Source: Spodoptera frugiperda (lineage: Eukaryota > Arthropoda > Insecta > Lepidoptera > Noctuidae). From it: a stretch of 64,000 nt of DNA. Below the pieces are notes generated by a model that was not told where the DNA came from, made no database searches, and saw only the letters and a list, made by a program, of their open reading frames with translations. The stretch spans positions 5,200,001-5,264,000 of the forward strand of contig NC_064226.1 of assembly GCF_023101765.2 (NCBI RefSeq), read 5' to 3'. This document shows, in pieces, positions 21,502 to 33,427 of the stretch (position 1 is the stretch's first letter; the number at the start of each line of letters is the position of its first letter). The position numbers and the translations under genes were made by a program.

Positions 21502-23784
21502 ATGAACAAATTAGCATCTTTAATTTGTTTATCCGTTCTTGGTCTAGGATATGGTAAGTTTTCTATTTAATTCTATAAGTCTTTCTATAAATTAAGATGT
21601 TTTTTTATAGATAATAAAGTTTATTCTCTCATTAAGTTTCATATTTAATGAGATTTCGGATGATTTCTATGTCTAGATTCTTAATGCATGCCATATACCT
21701 TATGATTTAACTGTACACTGTACATGTACAGTCAGACTTCAACAGGTAGTTTTAACTGGACACAGTTAAAATCCTCCGTTAAATTGTGATGTAGGTAACG
21801 TGCATAAGCCTTTTTATTTTTAGTTTTGCATTATATTGCCTAGTAGCCTCATGTGATACTTACAATAACACTATTTAACGTTATATTATATTTTCTTAAC
21901 CTAACATACCACTTAAATTACGGGTGATGTCCTTCAGCTACCAAAGACATACATGCTACACTTATATATATGCTATAATAACTGTTTCAAATTGTGGATT
22001 TATCCGCAGGTTGTTTTACAATTTCATAAAATGCAAACCTATAGTAATACCAAGAAAAGTTTCTTGGTTGCGTGCTGAAAAAATCGTAACACATAATAGT
22101 TACTCAATTAATGAGACAGTAAATTACATTTTTATGTTTGTTTTCAGGCCTTCCAAATCCTATGCCACAAAGCCTTGACTTAGAACACCTGGATCAATAT
22201 GAAACCCATGTCAACACGGGAGCCAGATACAACCCCACCCAAACAAATGTATACCATTTGTTTACAAGGTAATTTTTAATCAAATTGAAATGAAAAATAA
22301 ATATTCTAAATGATCTAATCTTATATATTTTGGTTATAGCGTGATGAAACAACGATTAGATAAAATATTTAAAAATATTACGTCTCATACCGGTCTAAGC
22401 TCCTACACAAAATATATCAAAATCTCCAAAATCAGAAAGCTTTATAAACGTTTTTGGAAAAAAGATTGTACTTAAAAATACATACCTACAGATGCCTGTC
22501 TCCCATGGGGGTAGGCAGATAATGGGACAACATTGCAGATAATGAACGAAACTAAATATGAAAATACTTCTTTCGCTTCATCAACAGTCATCAGTCTTCT
22601 GATGTTTGCTCGTAGGTTAATGGTACTTTTAATTTGGACCTTCTCCTTCCTTAATATATCGTCAATCTGGTCGATATAATGTCCGTCTAGGGCAACCATA
22701 TCGGCTCTGTAAATGAGCTTGCGATATGTAAATGTATTTCTCTCTTCTTACAGGGATAATCCAGTGGTCAGCCAGCCGTTGATTTTGAACAATCCCTCAC
22801 TTCTTCAGTCTACTAACTACAGGAAGGATAGACGCACAATTGTTCTCATTCATGGATGGCTGGAATCAGTTACCGCTAACTCAAATAGTGTTCTTATTCC
22901 AGGTGTGTATTTAATTAATTTCATTCTTTCTCCAATATGGTAGGACTATTTTATAAACTTAATATTGTGTCCTTAGTGTTCCTTGCCGCTGAAGATGTCA
23001 ACATCATCGTAGTAGACTGGAGTATTGGAGCAAGTTCCATTGAGTACAGAACCGTTATTAGGAACACTATCGCTTCTGGTGAAGCGGTGGCAGCCTTCAT
23101 TAACTGGGTGAACAGAGAGTCAGGCGCCACTCCCACCATGTACCATATTGTTGGACACGGCTTCGGCGGACACCAGGCTGGTATTGTTGGCAGAAATGTC
23201 GACGGTGATGTTGCGTACATTACAGGTGAGATTTTGAAATAATTCGTTACATTGAACGTTTAGTAATCGTGAGCGCTAAGTAAATTAAAATTTCATGTCA
23301 ATTTCAGCTCTCGACCCTGCTTTCATTGGTTGGGTCAGCCACCCTGACCGCTTCGATGCCAACGACGGGCAATATACTGAAGTTATCCACACGAACTACG
23401 GCATCAACGGCTATCTAGCAGACCTTGGCCACGTTGACTTCTACCCTAACGGAGGAATATCTATGCCTGGCTGTGACTCCCACGCCTGCGACCATGCACG
23501 CAGCTATTTCTATTTTGCTGAATCCATCACGTCGGGTGGTTTCACTGGAAGACAATGCCTGAACTACTATGCTGCTATTTTGAGCTCATGTGACTTATTG
23601 CCAGGAAGACTGGAGATGGGAGGACTAAGACCTAAGATTGGGTGTGTATTTCAAGAAGTTTCTAATGTCCATCTATCAAAAATAATTTCTAAAGAGAAAT
23701 TATTTAATTTATGTTTTTCTTTTCAGGAGAACTGGTGTGTACTTGTTGGAAACAAACGCCTCTCCTCCATTTTCCCAAGGTTGA
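21502..23784 (+). CDS. Lipase 3: secreted lipase-fold protein lacking the catalytic Ser
   Basis: Six exons: 21502-21553, 22148-22268, 22754-22902, 22977-23225, 23308-23641 and 23727-23784. Phases are continuous, giving 320 aa. It has a signal peptide (MNKLASLICLSVLGLGY), the HGW oxyanion motif in exon 3, and DVNIIVVDW before the nucleophile. The elbow is GHGFG, so Gly169 replaces Ser. The acid (Asp193 in ALDP) and the base (His253 in CDHAR) are kept. Hydrolysis by the normal mechanism is not expected; a binding or inhibitory role is possible but unproven. Exon sizes 249, 334 and 58 nearly match lipase 2 (246, 340, 58), showing close ancestry. Its 3' end faces the first DUF4773 gene tail to tail. 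Confidence 0.9.
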
Positions 23785-23813
23785 TTGAAACAACAAACAA
23801 CCCTCAACATTAT

Positions 23814-23861
23814 TTTATTACTATTACTAGTCAGTTGCATCACAAAGTTTAAAGCAATAAA
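23814..23861. terminator. Convergent poly(A) signals of lipase 3 and DUF4773 gene 1
   Basis: AATAAA on plus at 23856-23861 lies 72 bases after the lipase 3 stop. AATAAA on minus at 23814-23819 lies about 130 bases after the stop of the opposing gene. The two transcripts probably overlap at their 3' ends. Confidence 0.6.
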
Positions 23862-23948
23862 TAGGATACTGATTCATTATAAGCTTGAGAACAGAAGTTA
23901 TAATCTAAATTAAATGCATTTCATAACTAAATGCTCGCGAGTATACTA

Positions 23949-26900
23949 TCACAATAAGTTGGGATGTTTCAAATTCTTGGGACCTCTTCTTTGTGAAGAC
24001 TCTGTTGGATTTTCTGGAGGCGTGGAACTGCTGGATTCGGTGGGAATGACTGGTTTTACAGAAGTGCTGTTACTGCTAGGTGTCTCTAAAAGACTACTCA
24101 GTAGTGCAATACTTTGCTGTGCAGTTTGGTATACTCCGGCGAAAAACTTATTCGGATCAAATTCAACATCTTCACCGTCTTCAGTGTTGTCATCTGTGCT
24201 TTCTTCTGGTTCCACGGCTCTGGAAATTCGAATAAATTACTTCATTAAATACTTTATACTACTATTTTCTCTTTCATTAAATTTAATTATAATTATTATA
24301 TTCTGTAGTGTATGTTGTGTGTGTCCATGACGCGTCAACGTTTATTTTTTGTGCAATGCAATTATCGTGTTTAATCTCTGATTTAGATTAATTGAATTAA
24401 TATCATGTTGATAAACAAAATGAGGGCTCAAGGCCACCATTTTTTCAATAGCAAATAATTTAAGCTTGCCTACGTTCTAGAAAACATGATAATACCTTAT
24501 TATCTTCTTGATTAATTAAGGTGGTGGAGCTCTTACTACCGTTGTAGATTATTGTTTTTGTACCTACTAGCAACACGGGCAGGCTACTATAATCACATGT
24601 AATACATTGCAACTTCACGCCTTTTATCCCCGAAGGGTTAGGCAGAGGTGCACATTACGGCACGTAATGCCGCTATACAATGTACACCCACTTTTCACCA
24701 TTTGTGGCATAAGTCCCATGTAATGGGGGGTGAGCCTAATGCCATATACTGGGCACAATTTCAGACTCCGTGCTACTACTGAGACATTTTCGAAAAACCG
24801 AAAAAAGCCCAGTAATACTTTGCCCGACCCGGGAATCGAACCCGAGACCCCTTATCTGGCAGTTGCACTTGCGACCACTCGACCAACGAGGCAGTTTGAA
24901 CATGTAATACGTGTCACACGTAATGTTGTTTGAATACGATACTTACGTTTCCTTTGGTGGATCCGACATTTCCATTAAACTTTCGTTAGCCTTGAAGCAG
25001 CCGAGTGGAATCTTGCGTTGTGATACGAAGATGGTACCAGGTTCCAAGTTCACGCAGCCTTGCAGACCATCCGCGGTCACTGCCATCTTGTTGAATGTGG
25101 CGCACATTTGGAAGAACACGCCCAGCACAAGGCATAGTGGTTCGGGATTTGATGCTGAAAAATAAAATAGGGTGATGTGAACGCATATACAGAATTGTAA
25201 ATAAAATAATTTAACAATCTAAATTCGTTATCCGATTTGGCGGTCTCAAGGTATGAATAGACTACGACACAAATTGTGACGGAAATGTCAGATTCTAATG
25301 TCTGTACTGTTCACACTTGTACGGAACATAAGCTGGTGGTCCACAGGCCCGTATCATACGCATTTCGTATGATGTCATCAGTACGCATCACAGGTAGGCA
25401 TTGCCGATGATGCGGTCCATACGATGCGGATCAGTGGACGCTTACCATAATGCGATACTAATTATATAGGGTCAATAAATTTTTCAATTGTGTACGCTGA
25501 GATACAATCTAAACACTGAGTGTTTAGTGTCGTAGTCTATTCGTACCTTCAAAATAACTCACGTTGTGTTAAAGATTACAATTACAGGAAAGCTGTCTTT
25601 TGATCGGAGCAGAAGATAAAATTAGGTGTAATTAAAAAAAAAATACTAAAATTATGTTTTTGGAATTCGTTAAGTAAATCATTTTGTGTGTCAAATATGT
25701 AGAATTGTAACACGTGTACGATATTAATTTGTTATAAGAAACATACGTGTATTTGTAGTTAGACTAGACATATAAAAGTTAATCGGTTATAGAATCATCT
25801 CACGGTACGTAACCACAGCTTCCGAAGTAAGTACTTAAATGAAAGCTGAAAGGAAGTGTAAGTTGCGAGAGTAACAAGCATTGCATTCGACTTTCTCGCG
25901 ATTTAATCCGAGAAATTTCTAGATGCAAATATAGGTGATTGCAACCGCTTAGTTGGCGGAACAACTTTCTTTAGAAACGCGGGTAAGAGCCCTTACTGAA
26001 AGTTCTATTCCAATGGACTAATAGATGTGGTTTAATTTTAAATTGGCAAATTATTTAAAGTAGTATCGTGGACTGTTTATCTTTGAATGGCATAGTTTTG
26101 ATGTCAAAGTATTACCCTGCCTTGATATGTATGAGGTACTAATGTAATATTAATTTTATCGAGTTGCATTCTTAATGATGAACATATGGACGCAATGATG
26201 CAAACAACAAATTGCAAATTAGGGTGCAGGTCATAATTTCATCTGTGAAATATTAGAAAGAGATGTACTTACGTTGAATTTTTTCGTAGTCAACTTTCTT
26301 GCCGTGTGAAACCTGCACGAAGAATCCTTCATCTTTGGAGAGATACCTCATGTGTACGCATTCTGGAAATTACATAGAATTTATCAAATTAATATCTACT
26401 ATAATATTATAGTACTATCAATTATTAAAACCATAATATTAATAAATACACAGAATATAAACGAGTTACATGATTTTAATTGGTACTGGTATTTGTATTA
26501 AGTAATTAACTTCAACAAGAGGACCATAAGATTATGTATTATTCAGTTAATATAAAGTTTCCTTAAATTAACCACCCATAATAGTCCACTGCAGCAATGC
26601 AGCACTATAGACCTCCATATAAACGAGGTTATCCAGAACCAACACACTTTGTAGACGGGTTGAAGATCAGTTTAAATGGTTCGGGTTTATCAGAGACCAC
26701 AGCTGTCTCTTTGGTCACTGTCCAATGTAGTCTTCTAGTCGTTTCGCAGAATGAGAAGAGGAAATATCAAAATATTCTACTCAGCTACAAAACTTTTCTT
26801 GGTAAAATACATGATGTTAACTAACAGAGGGCGTTCCTTTAAACTTGTTAATCGATAATATCATAAATAGATTAAAATAAAAATATTAGCATAGAAAAAT

Positions 26901-29342
26901 AAGCAATAAATTGCAACGTTGCCTTCCTTCAACTACGCGTGCACAGAGTGATTCTTTTACGTATCGTTTTAAAATTTTAGTTTTTTTATTATTACTTTAA
27001 TATTTAAAAAAAAATTGTTTTTGAATGGTAGTATTTTTTTTGCATTTACGGATGCTATACTTTTGCGGGTTAACGTTAAGGAACGCCCTCTGTTAGTTAA
27101 CATACTGTATATAAATGTTTATTACTTGCTCCTTCGGGGTCATAAGAAGTGATGTTCTTCTCGATGCAGCAGGCGCATGCTGGACCTTTGCACTTCCACT
27201 TACAGGACGGCAGCTCTTCGTTCTTAAGTTCTGGCGCCGCCGGTTCTATGAGTTTCTTAGCCTCTTCTAAGTTCAGGAAATCTGGAAATTATGACATGTT
27301 AACATGTAAATCCTTTGGCACTATTTCAATCGTTGGGGCTTATAGAGTTATTCTTAAAATTCTTATTGATTTCTAGCACATATTTAAATAAAAAGTAATC
27401 TGAAACGCGATTAAAATCACGTGCTTAGTTCTGCCTAGTCAAATTATGTTGGGTGATAGTTTAGGTGCCTAGGTACTTTACTAACTTTTCTTTTTGAAAC
27501 AACCACTTGTATTCATAATATAATGATGCTTAGAATGTTGCGTAGAATCCTAATTGGATATTATTATATTTTTCCGCTTTCTAATCATACTAACAAAAGT
27601 AGGCTTCATACATGTACTGAATTGTTAAGAGGCTCGTTTAATACAAAAACCTATTTGATCCAGTTGTTAAATTGAATGTAAATACCTACTAAACTACTAA
27701 AAAAATACATAAATATTTAAAAATTCAAACACATTTCAAAATAACCACACCTTCATTCATATTTTGACTTTAGGTACTTAGTTTTATGATTTTTAGCTAA
27801 TTAAAACTTTACGGTAAAAAGGGATGCTATAAATAGTTGATAAACAAAATGTTTAACATTTAAACATAATAAAAACTCCAGTGGTAGGATAGGACGAGAT
27901 AACTTTGGTGCAGAAATATCTACTGATAAATAAACCCCGATCTCATAAATTAAAAGGAAAAAATAACTACGCAGAGTAGTAGGTATAATAAATATCTTAA
28001 AGAAAACGAATTATTAAACTGCAGTGGTTGGCATAACAAAAGAAAAAACATAACATCCAAATATTGTGCTTACTTTCACGCGTGCGTAATTTTAACTTTC
28101 ACTTGTAAGGTGCGCTTGCGCCTTTGTTTGGTTCATGGTTCACTGTTACTGTGAATTATGGAACAATATCTATTTTGTTATGTTATGTAAGACACGTCAT
28201 GGTAACTAACAGCGTGACTACTGCATTTACAAAAGCTTGCTTGAATTTTCTTATTTTCTCCTCACTTTTCTTAAGTTTAAGTGAAGTAGGAAAGCGTAAC
28301 CAATAATCTTCTTGTATGAAGTTTATGTTTTAAATAAATGCTAATGAGTATATTTACATATATTTCCGCACTGGGTCAAGTCAATACACTACACTTATCC
28401 AGCGTTCTGCCATTTGTAGACTAAATTTACTGTAGGCAAATAGACTAGATAAAAATTTGCGTTAGCGACCTAGATCGAGCTTAAAAACGAGGTATACTAA
28501 ACTTATACTTTATAGCTTTAAAATATTAAAAGTGAAGTAGTACAGAAATGTATTATGTACCTAATTATTTTTATTTCAGACAAATAAGGGAAAATGTATT
28601 CATTACGTGTTAGTGATATTTAAACAAAATAAAACAGTTCAAACCTAAATGTATTAGATCGCACACACGTTATTTATTCTTACTTAATTATGGTAATTGT
28701 ACATTACGGTAACCCTGTAAGTAAGTTTTAGTATTTCTTACAGAATTAGAAGAAATATGCCTTTATGTTGTCGTCTGTAAATCGGTCATTTCAATATATT
28801 CATATTCTGAAATTAAAATATTAATGTACCATTGAATGCATTCAAATAAAAATTGATATGTATACTTAATAAAATTACAATTTTTTATTATTTTAAGACA
28901 TTAAGCTATAGTACAGACACATAAATAGATTTTGTTTTTAATTCAAAACTAAATGGGTAACAGCTGTAATTTATGTTGCATAGTAATACTGTATACATCA
29001 GTAATAGTTTTTTAAGTAATTTCCGCCGATACTCCATTTGGTTAAAACGTAAAAACTGACATTATCTACTCAATAATTTCCTCATGTTCAGCAGTTCATT
29101 ACATATCCAAATAAAAACAAATTAATGATTCATTAGGGTTGCCTACCACAGTAACTTCCTGGCGTACACAGCTGTCAATCACGCTTACATTAATCAAAGC
29201 GATCCAATTGTCGTCCTACGATAACATACGCTTTCTATTCAAGTACTTGCAATAAATATTATGGGTACTCACCTAAAATGTTCGCACAATGAGCTACCGC
29301 GAGTACAGCGAAGACCAAAGAAAGCGTGAGTTTGACCGACAT
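23949..29342 (-). CDS. DUF4773-type secreted cysteine-motif protein 1
   Basis: Five exons on minus: 29273-29342, 27126-27281, 26273-26362, 24947-25154 and 23949-24219, giving 264 aa. It begins with a signal peptide (MSVKLTLSLVFAVLAVAHC). Residues 50-62 hold the cysteine motif in the variant C-x3-C-x4-CxCC. A middle exon (KCVHMRYL, GFFVQVSHGKKV) and a second Cys block (PLCLVLGVFFQMCA, LQGCVNLE, IPLGCF) follow, as in DUF4773 domains. The tail of about 90 residues is acidic then Ser/Thr/Pro-rich with basic residues at the end. Function is unknown; the family is known as secreted arthropod proteins. Exons 2 and 3 (156 and 90 nt) match DUF4773 gene 2 in length exactly, so these two are a pair despite lying on opposite strands. 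Introns contain a SINE and two MITEs. Confidence 0.88.
24613..24895 (-). mobile_element. tRNA-derived SINE, family A (in intron 4)
   Basis: Minus-strand SINE with head ACTGCCTCGTTGGTCGAGTG, B box GGTTCGATTCC, and 3' part GCACCTCTGCCTAACCC. It lies in the last intron of DUF4773 gene 1. Confidence 0.85.
25247..25552. mobile_element. MITE with about 24-bp terminal inverted repeats
   Basis: Ends AAGGTATGAATAGACTACG (25249 on) and CGTAGTCTATTCGTACCTT (to 25549) are reverse complements apart from one base. The interior has no coding sequence (CATACGCATTTCGTATG palindrome inside). It lies in intron 3 of DUF4773 gene 1. The target duplication is unclear. Confidence 0.75.
26821..27096. mobile_element. 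MITE with TTAA target duplication
   Basis: Ends CTAACAGAGGGCGTTCC and GGAACGCCCTCTGTTAG are perfect inverted repeats. Each is flanked by TTAA (26817-26820 and 27097-27100), as for piggyBac-type insertion. The 276-bp interior is AT-rich and non-coding. It lies in intron 2 of DUF4773 gene 1. Confidence 0.8.
27282..29272. other. Long intron 1 of DUF4773 gene 1
   Basis: About 2 kb of AT-rich sequence with no repeat or gene that I recognise. Small open frames such as 28124-28306 look accidental. Confidence 0.4.
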
Positions 29343-29395
29343 GTCGATCAGCTGTCACAGTCACGGATCTCGTAAAAGAACAAAAAATACGAATT

Positions 29396-29403
29396 ATTTT
29401 ATA
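29396..29403 (-). promoter_or_regulatory. TATA box of DUF4773 gene 1
   Basis: TATAAAAT on the minus strand, 54 bases upstream of the start codon. Confidence 0.55.
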
Positions 29404-31146
29404 ACGCGGTTTATAAAGGAGCTAGGCTCGTGTGAGCTTGGAGGAGGCGATCGTCGCAACCGCCGGCCGTACACTGCTCCTTCCCTGAGATCTCGCTCCG
29501 GCCGTTTCACCTCGCTCACAATAGAAGGTGAAATTTAAATAAAGCATAACGCTATATTATAACGACATGCATCAGTGAGATGCATCGAGAAAGCGGCCGT
29601 CATACGGCGCTCCCCTAATTTAGCCTTACCAATGTTTGTTTTTGCTATTGGGGAAAACTGTAAAGTACTTATATGACACTTTAGTACTTACGTAGTTGGC
29701 TATGATGTAGGTGTTCAAAACTTGTCCGTGCGCTTTCTCTCAGTCGTTAGACGCATCGATGTGCATGTGTTTAAGGCAAACAAAAGTGTTGTGCCGGTGA
29801 CTAATTCGTTTCTTTTTCATAATGCTTAGAGAAATTTAAGTGTACTTAAATACTTAAGTGGTTATTGTTCAATGACTGGTTTTGTAGATTTTCATACTCG
29901 TAGTTAAGCTTCAATACATAATAGAAGCAAAGGAAAGCTCAATTTCAAGCTTTCATATACATCGTCACGCCTTTTTACCCCCGAAGGGGTAGGCACATTT
30001 TGGCATGTAATGTCACTATAGTAGTGGGTATACATTGGTATATAGTGACCACTTTTTACTCACTCTTACTTAGAGGATGAGCCTATTGCTCACCCTCTAT
30101 GACTCATGTAATAGGGGGTGAGCCTATTGCTTATTAGCTTTCATATACAATTACAACATAATTTTCTACTCATGTTATTCGTGTGCTGATAAAATCAATA
30201 AAATTAAAACGGTAAATAAAAACTGTCATGTAAAGAATAAACAAATTTTATTATATTGTCCTGATTTATGGTATAATATAAAATTATTATTAGGTAAATA
30301 AAATATGAATGGTTATAAACTATTTATTTGATAAATCCAATTAAAACGGTATGGTTATCACACAGTGTGAAATATATTTGCATAATAGCTTTATGTGAAG
30401 TAGACTGTTGATAATAATGAATGTTTAGAATATATTATAAAAAGAGATAAAGATTTATATATTTTAGATTTCGGTAATATCTAATAGCTAATCGATTAGG
30501 TTTTACAGCAGGCACCGACTAATGCTTAATTTATCTTATCTTTAATTGACGCAAAAATATATGTATGTAATTCATTTTACCTTTATTTCATCAACATTTC
30601 GTTTTCGTCCACTGTTGGACTAAAAAGTAAAAAAAAAACAAAAAATAATTTCGAGAAAAACAGTAAAGATGTTGTTTCTTACACGTTCTTCTCCATTTGA
30701 AGCTACACTTTGGAATGAGCACCTAGTTTCACTGATAGACAGACGCACTGACGTTTCAAAAGTGCTTAATTAAGGGTTAATTGGAATAAATGCTTTGACC
30801 TTGAGAATTCTTTTTTTCGTAGATTTATACTGGTTAATTTAATTTAAAAATCTCTTAATTCGTAATCGTCCTACGAACACGCAGTCTAAGCAAAATTGGC
30901 TACTGGAGATATTTTACACGAAATAGCTGTTATTATGTATTTATGTAAAAACATATTGCATAATAACTTAACAAGGCATGTCATTGCATGACTACATGTG
31001 AACTTGTATTCATGTAACAAATGAAGTCGCTATTTAGAGTGGAAGCACATATGATTAACTACATAGGTATGTATCTAATATATTCATAATTGAATGGAAG
31101 ACGTCCATCAATTATAACAAAATCGAAGCAAGACTATCATGGACTA
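29404..31146. other. Intergenic; two retroposon pieces
   Basis: No gene. 29964-30130 is the 3' part of a family A SINE (minus) in which the GGTGAGCCTATTGC segment is repeated. 30699-30806 (CACCTAGTTTCACTGA, GACGTTTCAAAAGT, AAATGCTTTGACC) is a retroposon 3' end shared with 57550-57668. Confidence 0.55.
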
Positions 31147-31285
31147 CCTAGCGGGTTACCGAGGCTCCGGCTCGAAAAGCAGGAGTAGGAACGGGGTGGT
31201 CTTTAGTCAGTAAGAGTCTGACACTCCCTCTCGCCTCGCCCAAGGCGGGAGAATTTATTGAATGATTTTCCCCCTTCGAAAAACA
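31147..31285 (+). mobile_element. SINE family B, 3' half
   Basis: It contains AGCGGGTTACCGAGGCTCC, GTAAGAGTCTGACACTCCC and CTCGCCTCGCCCAAGGCGGG. The block then degrades into a short A/C-rich end. Confidence 0.8.
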
Positions 31286-33300
31286 AAAATCATTGTTTTC
31301 AACAGACCGCTCGTCATTATCATCTTCAACAGCTCGTGACAATTCTTTGCTGATCTGTGATGCTTCTCTACGTAGAGGGATTACCATATCTCCATGCTTG
31401 ACAGGCTACTGACCAACATATTTTGTTGTCATATTATTTTGCTAGTCTAGTAGTCATTTCTTGCCCCAATCAATTGGAAATTTTTACTCGTAACTTGGGG
31501 TCTGCAAACCTAGACTTAAGACAAACAGTAAATGTAATTGCCATCGCAATGAACAGTGAATTTGTTTTAATTCCGTGGGAATTGTTATAATAACCTATGT
31601 TTAACGGTGTACCACAATTAAGTTTGCGGCTTCAGACAATAACCAATGTCATGTCAGGTATTGGAAAACATGAATAAGTGCACATAATCAAACAAAAAGG
31701 GGCATGTGCATAGAAAGCTGGTGTGCTGGTTGGTCTGCACGTCTGTCTGCGCAGGCGCAGTGAGCGAGGTGCGCGCGCGCCACTGCCCCACTTGGGGGTC
31801 GTTGTCTTGTAGAGCACGTTACGTGATAGAACTGACGATGGTGTTTAATTGTTACGTGGCTGCCGAGAAACAGAACGCACATTTGATATACTGATGAATG
31901 AAATACATTGTAGCCAAGATTAAGATCTGTTGTTATTTCTTATGCTCATTATGTAATGAATCGTTGTGTCGTAATGATAATATTTTAAGTTATTTTGTGG
32001 TAAGAAAAGTTAAAATATGTTTGTAGAATATTGAGGAAAAGAATGCTATTTTCGTCTATATGCATCTAAGTATGTGCGGTACTTAAGTCATTTTACGGTT
32101 CAATATCTTAAAACTGATTTCATTACATTACAAGAGCAGTTTGAATTAACAAGTCAATTAATACATCGAACTTTAATGAGTTAAATGCGTTAATTCAGAA
32201 AAATCATCATATTTTTTATATGTGCCAATCTCGTGGACTTTGTTGCTATTTAAAAACGAACTCGTAGAAAACCTTTGTACCGATTCTGGAATAATCGAAA
32301 CGAAATTTCACGAAATGAAGAAATTCACATTAATCGTTACATTAATCATATTAATATACGACCATACTTAATGTATCTTATATCAATACACGATAACACT
32401 TTTTTCGTACGAATAGATCAGAATGTGCATTAATGAATGATTAGATATGGTATACTAGCGGTTTGTCCGTGACTTTATTCACGCATATTATGAAAAATGT
32501 GTCAAGTGCGATTCGGATTAACAGGTAAACAGATAGTCACGCGGACAGACATTGGAGTCTTAGCAATTTAGTCCCATTTTACCGAGTTAATTGATATAAT
32601 AATTTTAAACGAAACATAAATTTTCAATTATATAAAAACCTTTGTGCTGTTCCAAAATAAAATCTGTATAATATAAAAATAAGTCGGGTTTTCCTTCCTG
32701 ACGGTGTAACTCCAGAACGCACGAATCGATTTCCACAGTTTTGCATTCATTGAAAAGATCTCGGGCTCTGCGAGTTTTATAGCAAAGAAAATTCGGGAAT
32801 ACTTTGAGAGAAAAGCAGGAATACAGGAAAACCATTGAAAGCGATTCGTAGTTCACTAGGTTTGCTAGTTATGTATAAATACATACTAGGTATATATAGA
32901 GTTTTGTATCGTATTCCATTCATAATGTTCAGGTATTTTAAGGTGACGTAACAACAAACATATATTCAATCCTATCATGCACATATTAAAACTTTCTTAT
33001 TTACAACATCACTCAAGAATTATGGATTATAATATTTTATACGACTTTATTTTTATACTCATACATTTCTTTATACAATAAACAATAATTAAAAATGAAG
33101 CGTGAATATTAAATGGACTACAATCATACATAAAATGTGCAAGTACATTAAAGCGTGAAGCATTAATAATTCGTGAATATTCAGATACATGTCTAAGGCA
33201 TATCTAAACCTGATTATTAGTACCTGCACTTTCTAAACTCTATGTAGTTAAATACATTAAATTATACTAACAATAATTTCAAAAGAAATTTCTTGATTTA
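31286..33300. other. Intergenic; one GC-rich island
   Basis: No gene. Bases about 31700-31830 are clearly GC- and CpG-richer than the surroundings (GCGCAGGCGCAG, GTGCGCGCGCGCC). This could be an unannotated promoter or exon, or repeat debris. 32455-32500 resembles a retroposon 3' fragment. Confidence 0.4.
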
Positions 33301-33427
33301 GCGCCTGTTTCACCACTTTCATATAAGTACCCGATAAACTTATGTGACAGATAGTTCATACAAATTACGTTCTTAATTCAAATTTATCTGGAACATAGCG
33401 GCTATCCAGACATTGTGAAACAGGCCC
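33301..33427. mobile_element. MITE with TTA target duplication
   Basis: Ends GCGCCTGTTTCAC and GTGAAACAGGCCC are inverted repeats. They are flanked by TTA on each side (33298-33300, 33428-33430), as for PIF/Harbinger-type elements. The end at 53747-53756 (GTGAAACAGGCC) belongs to the same family. Confidence 0.75.
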
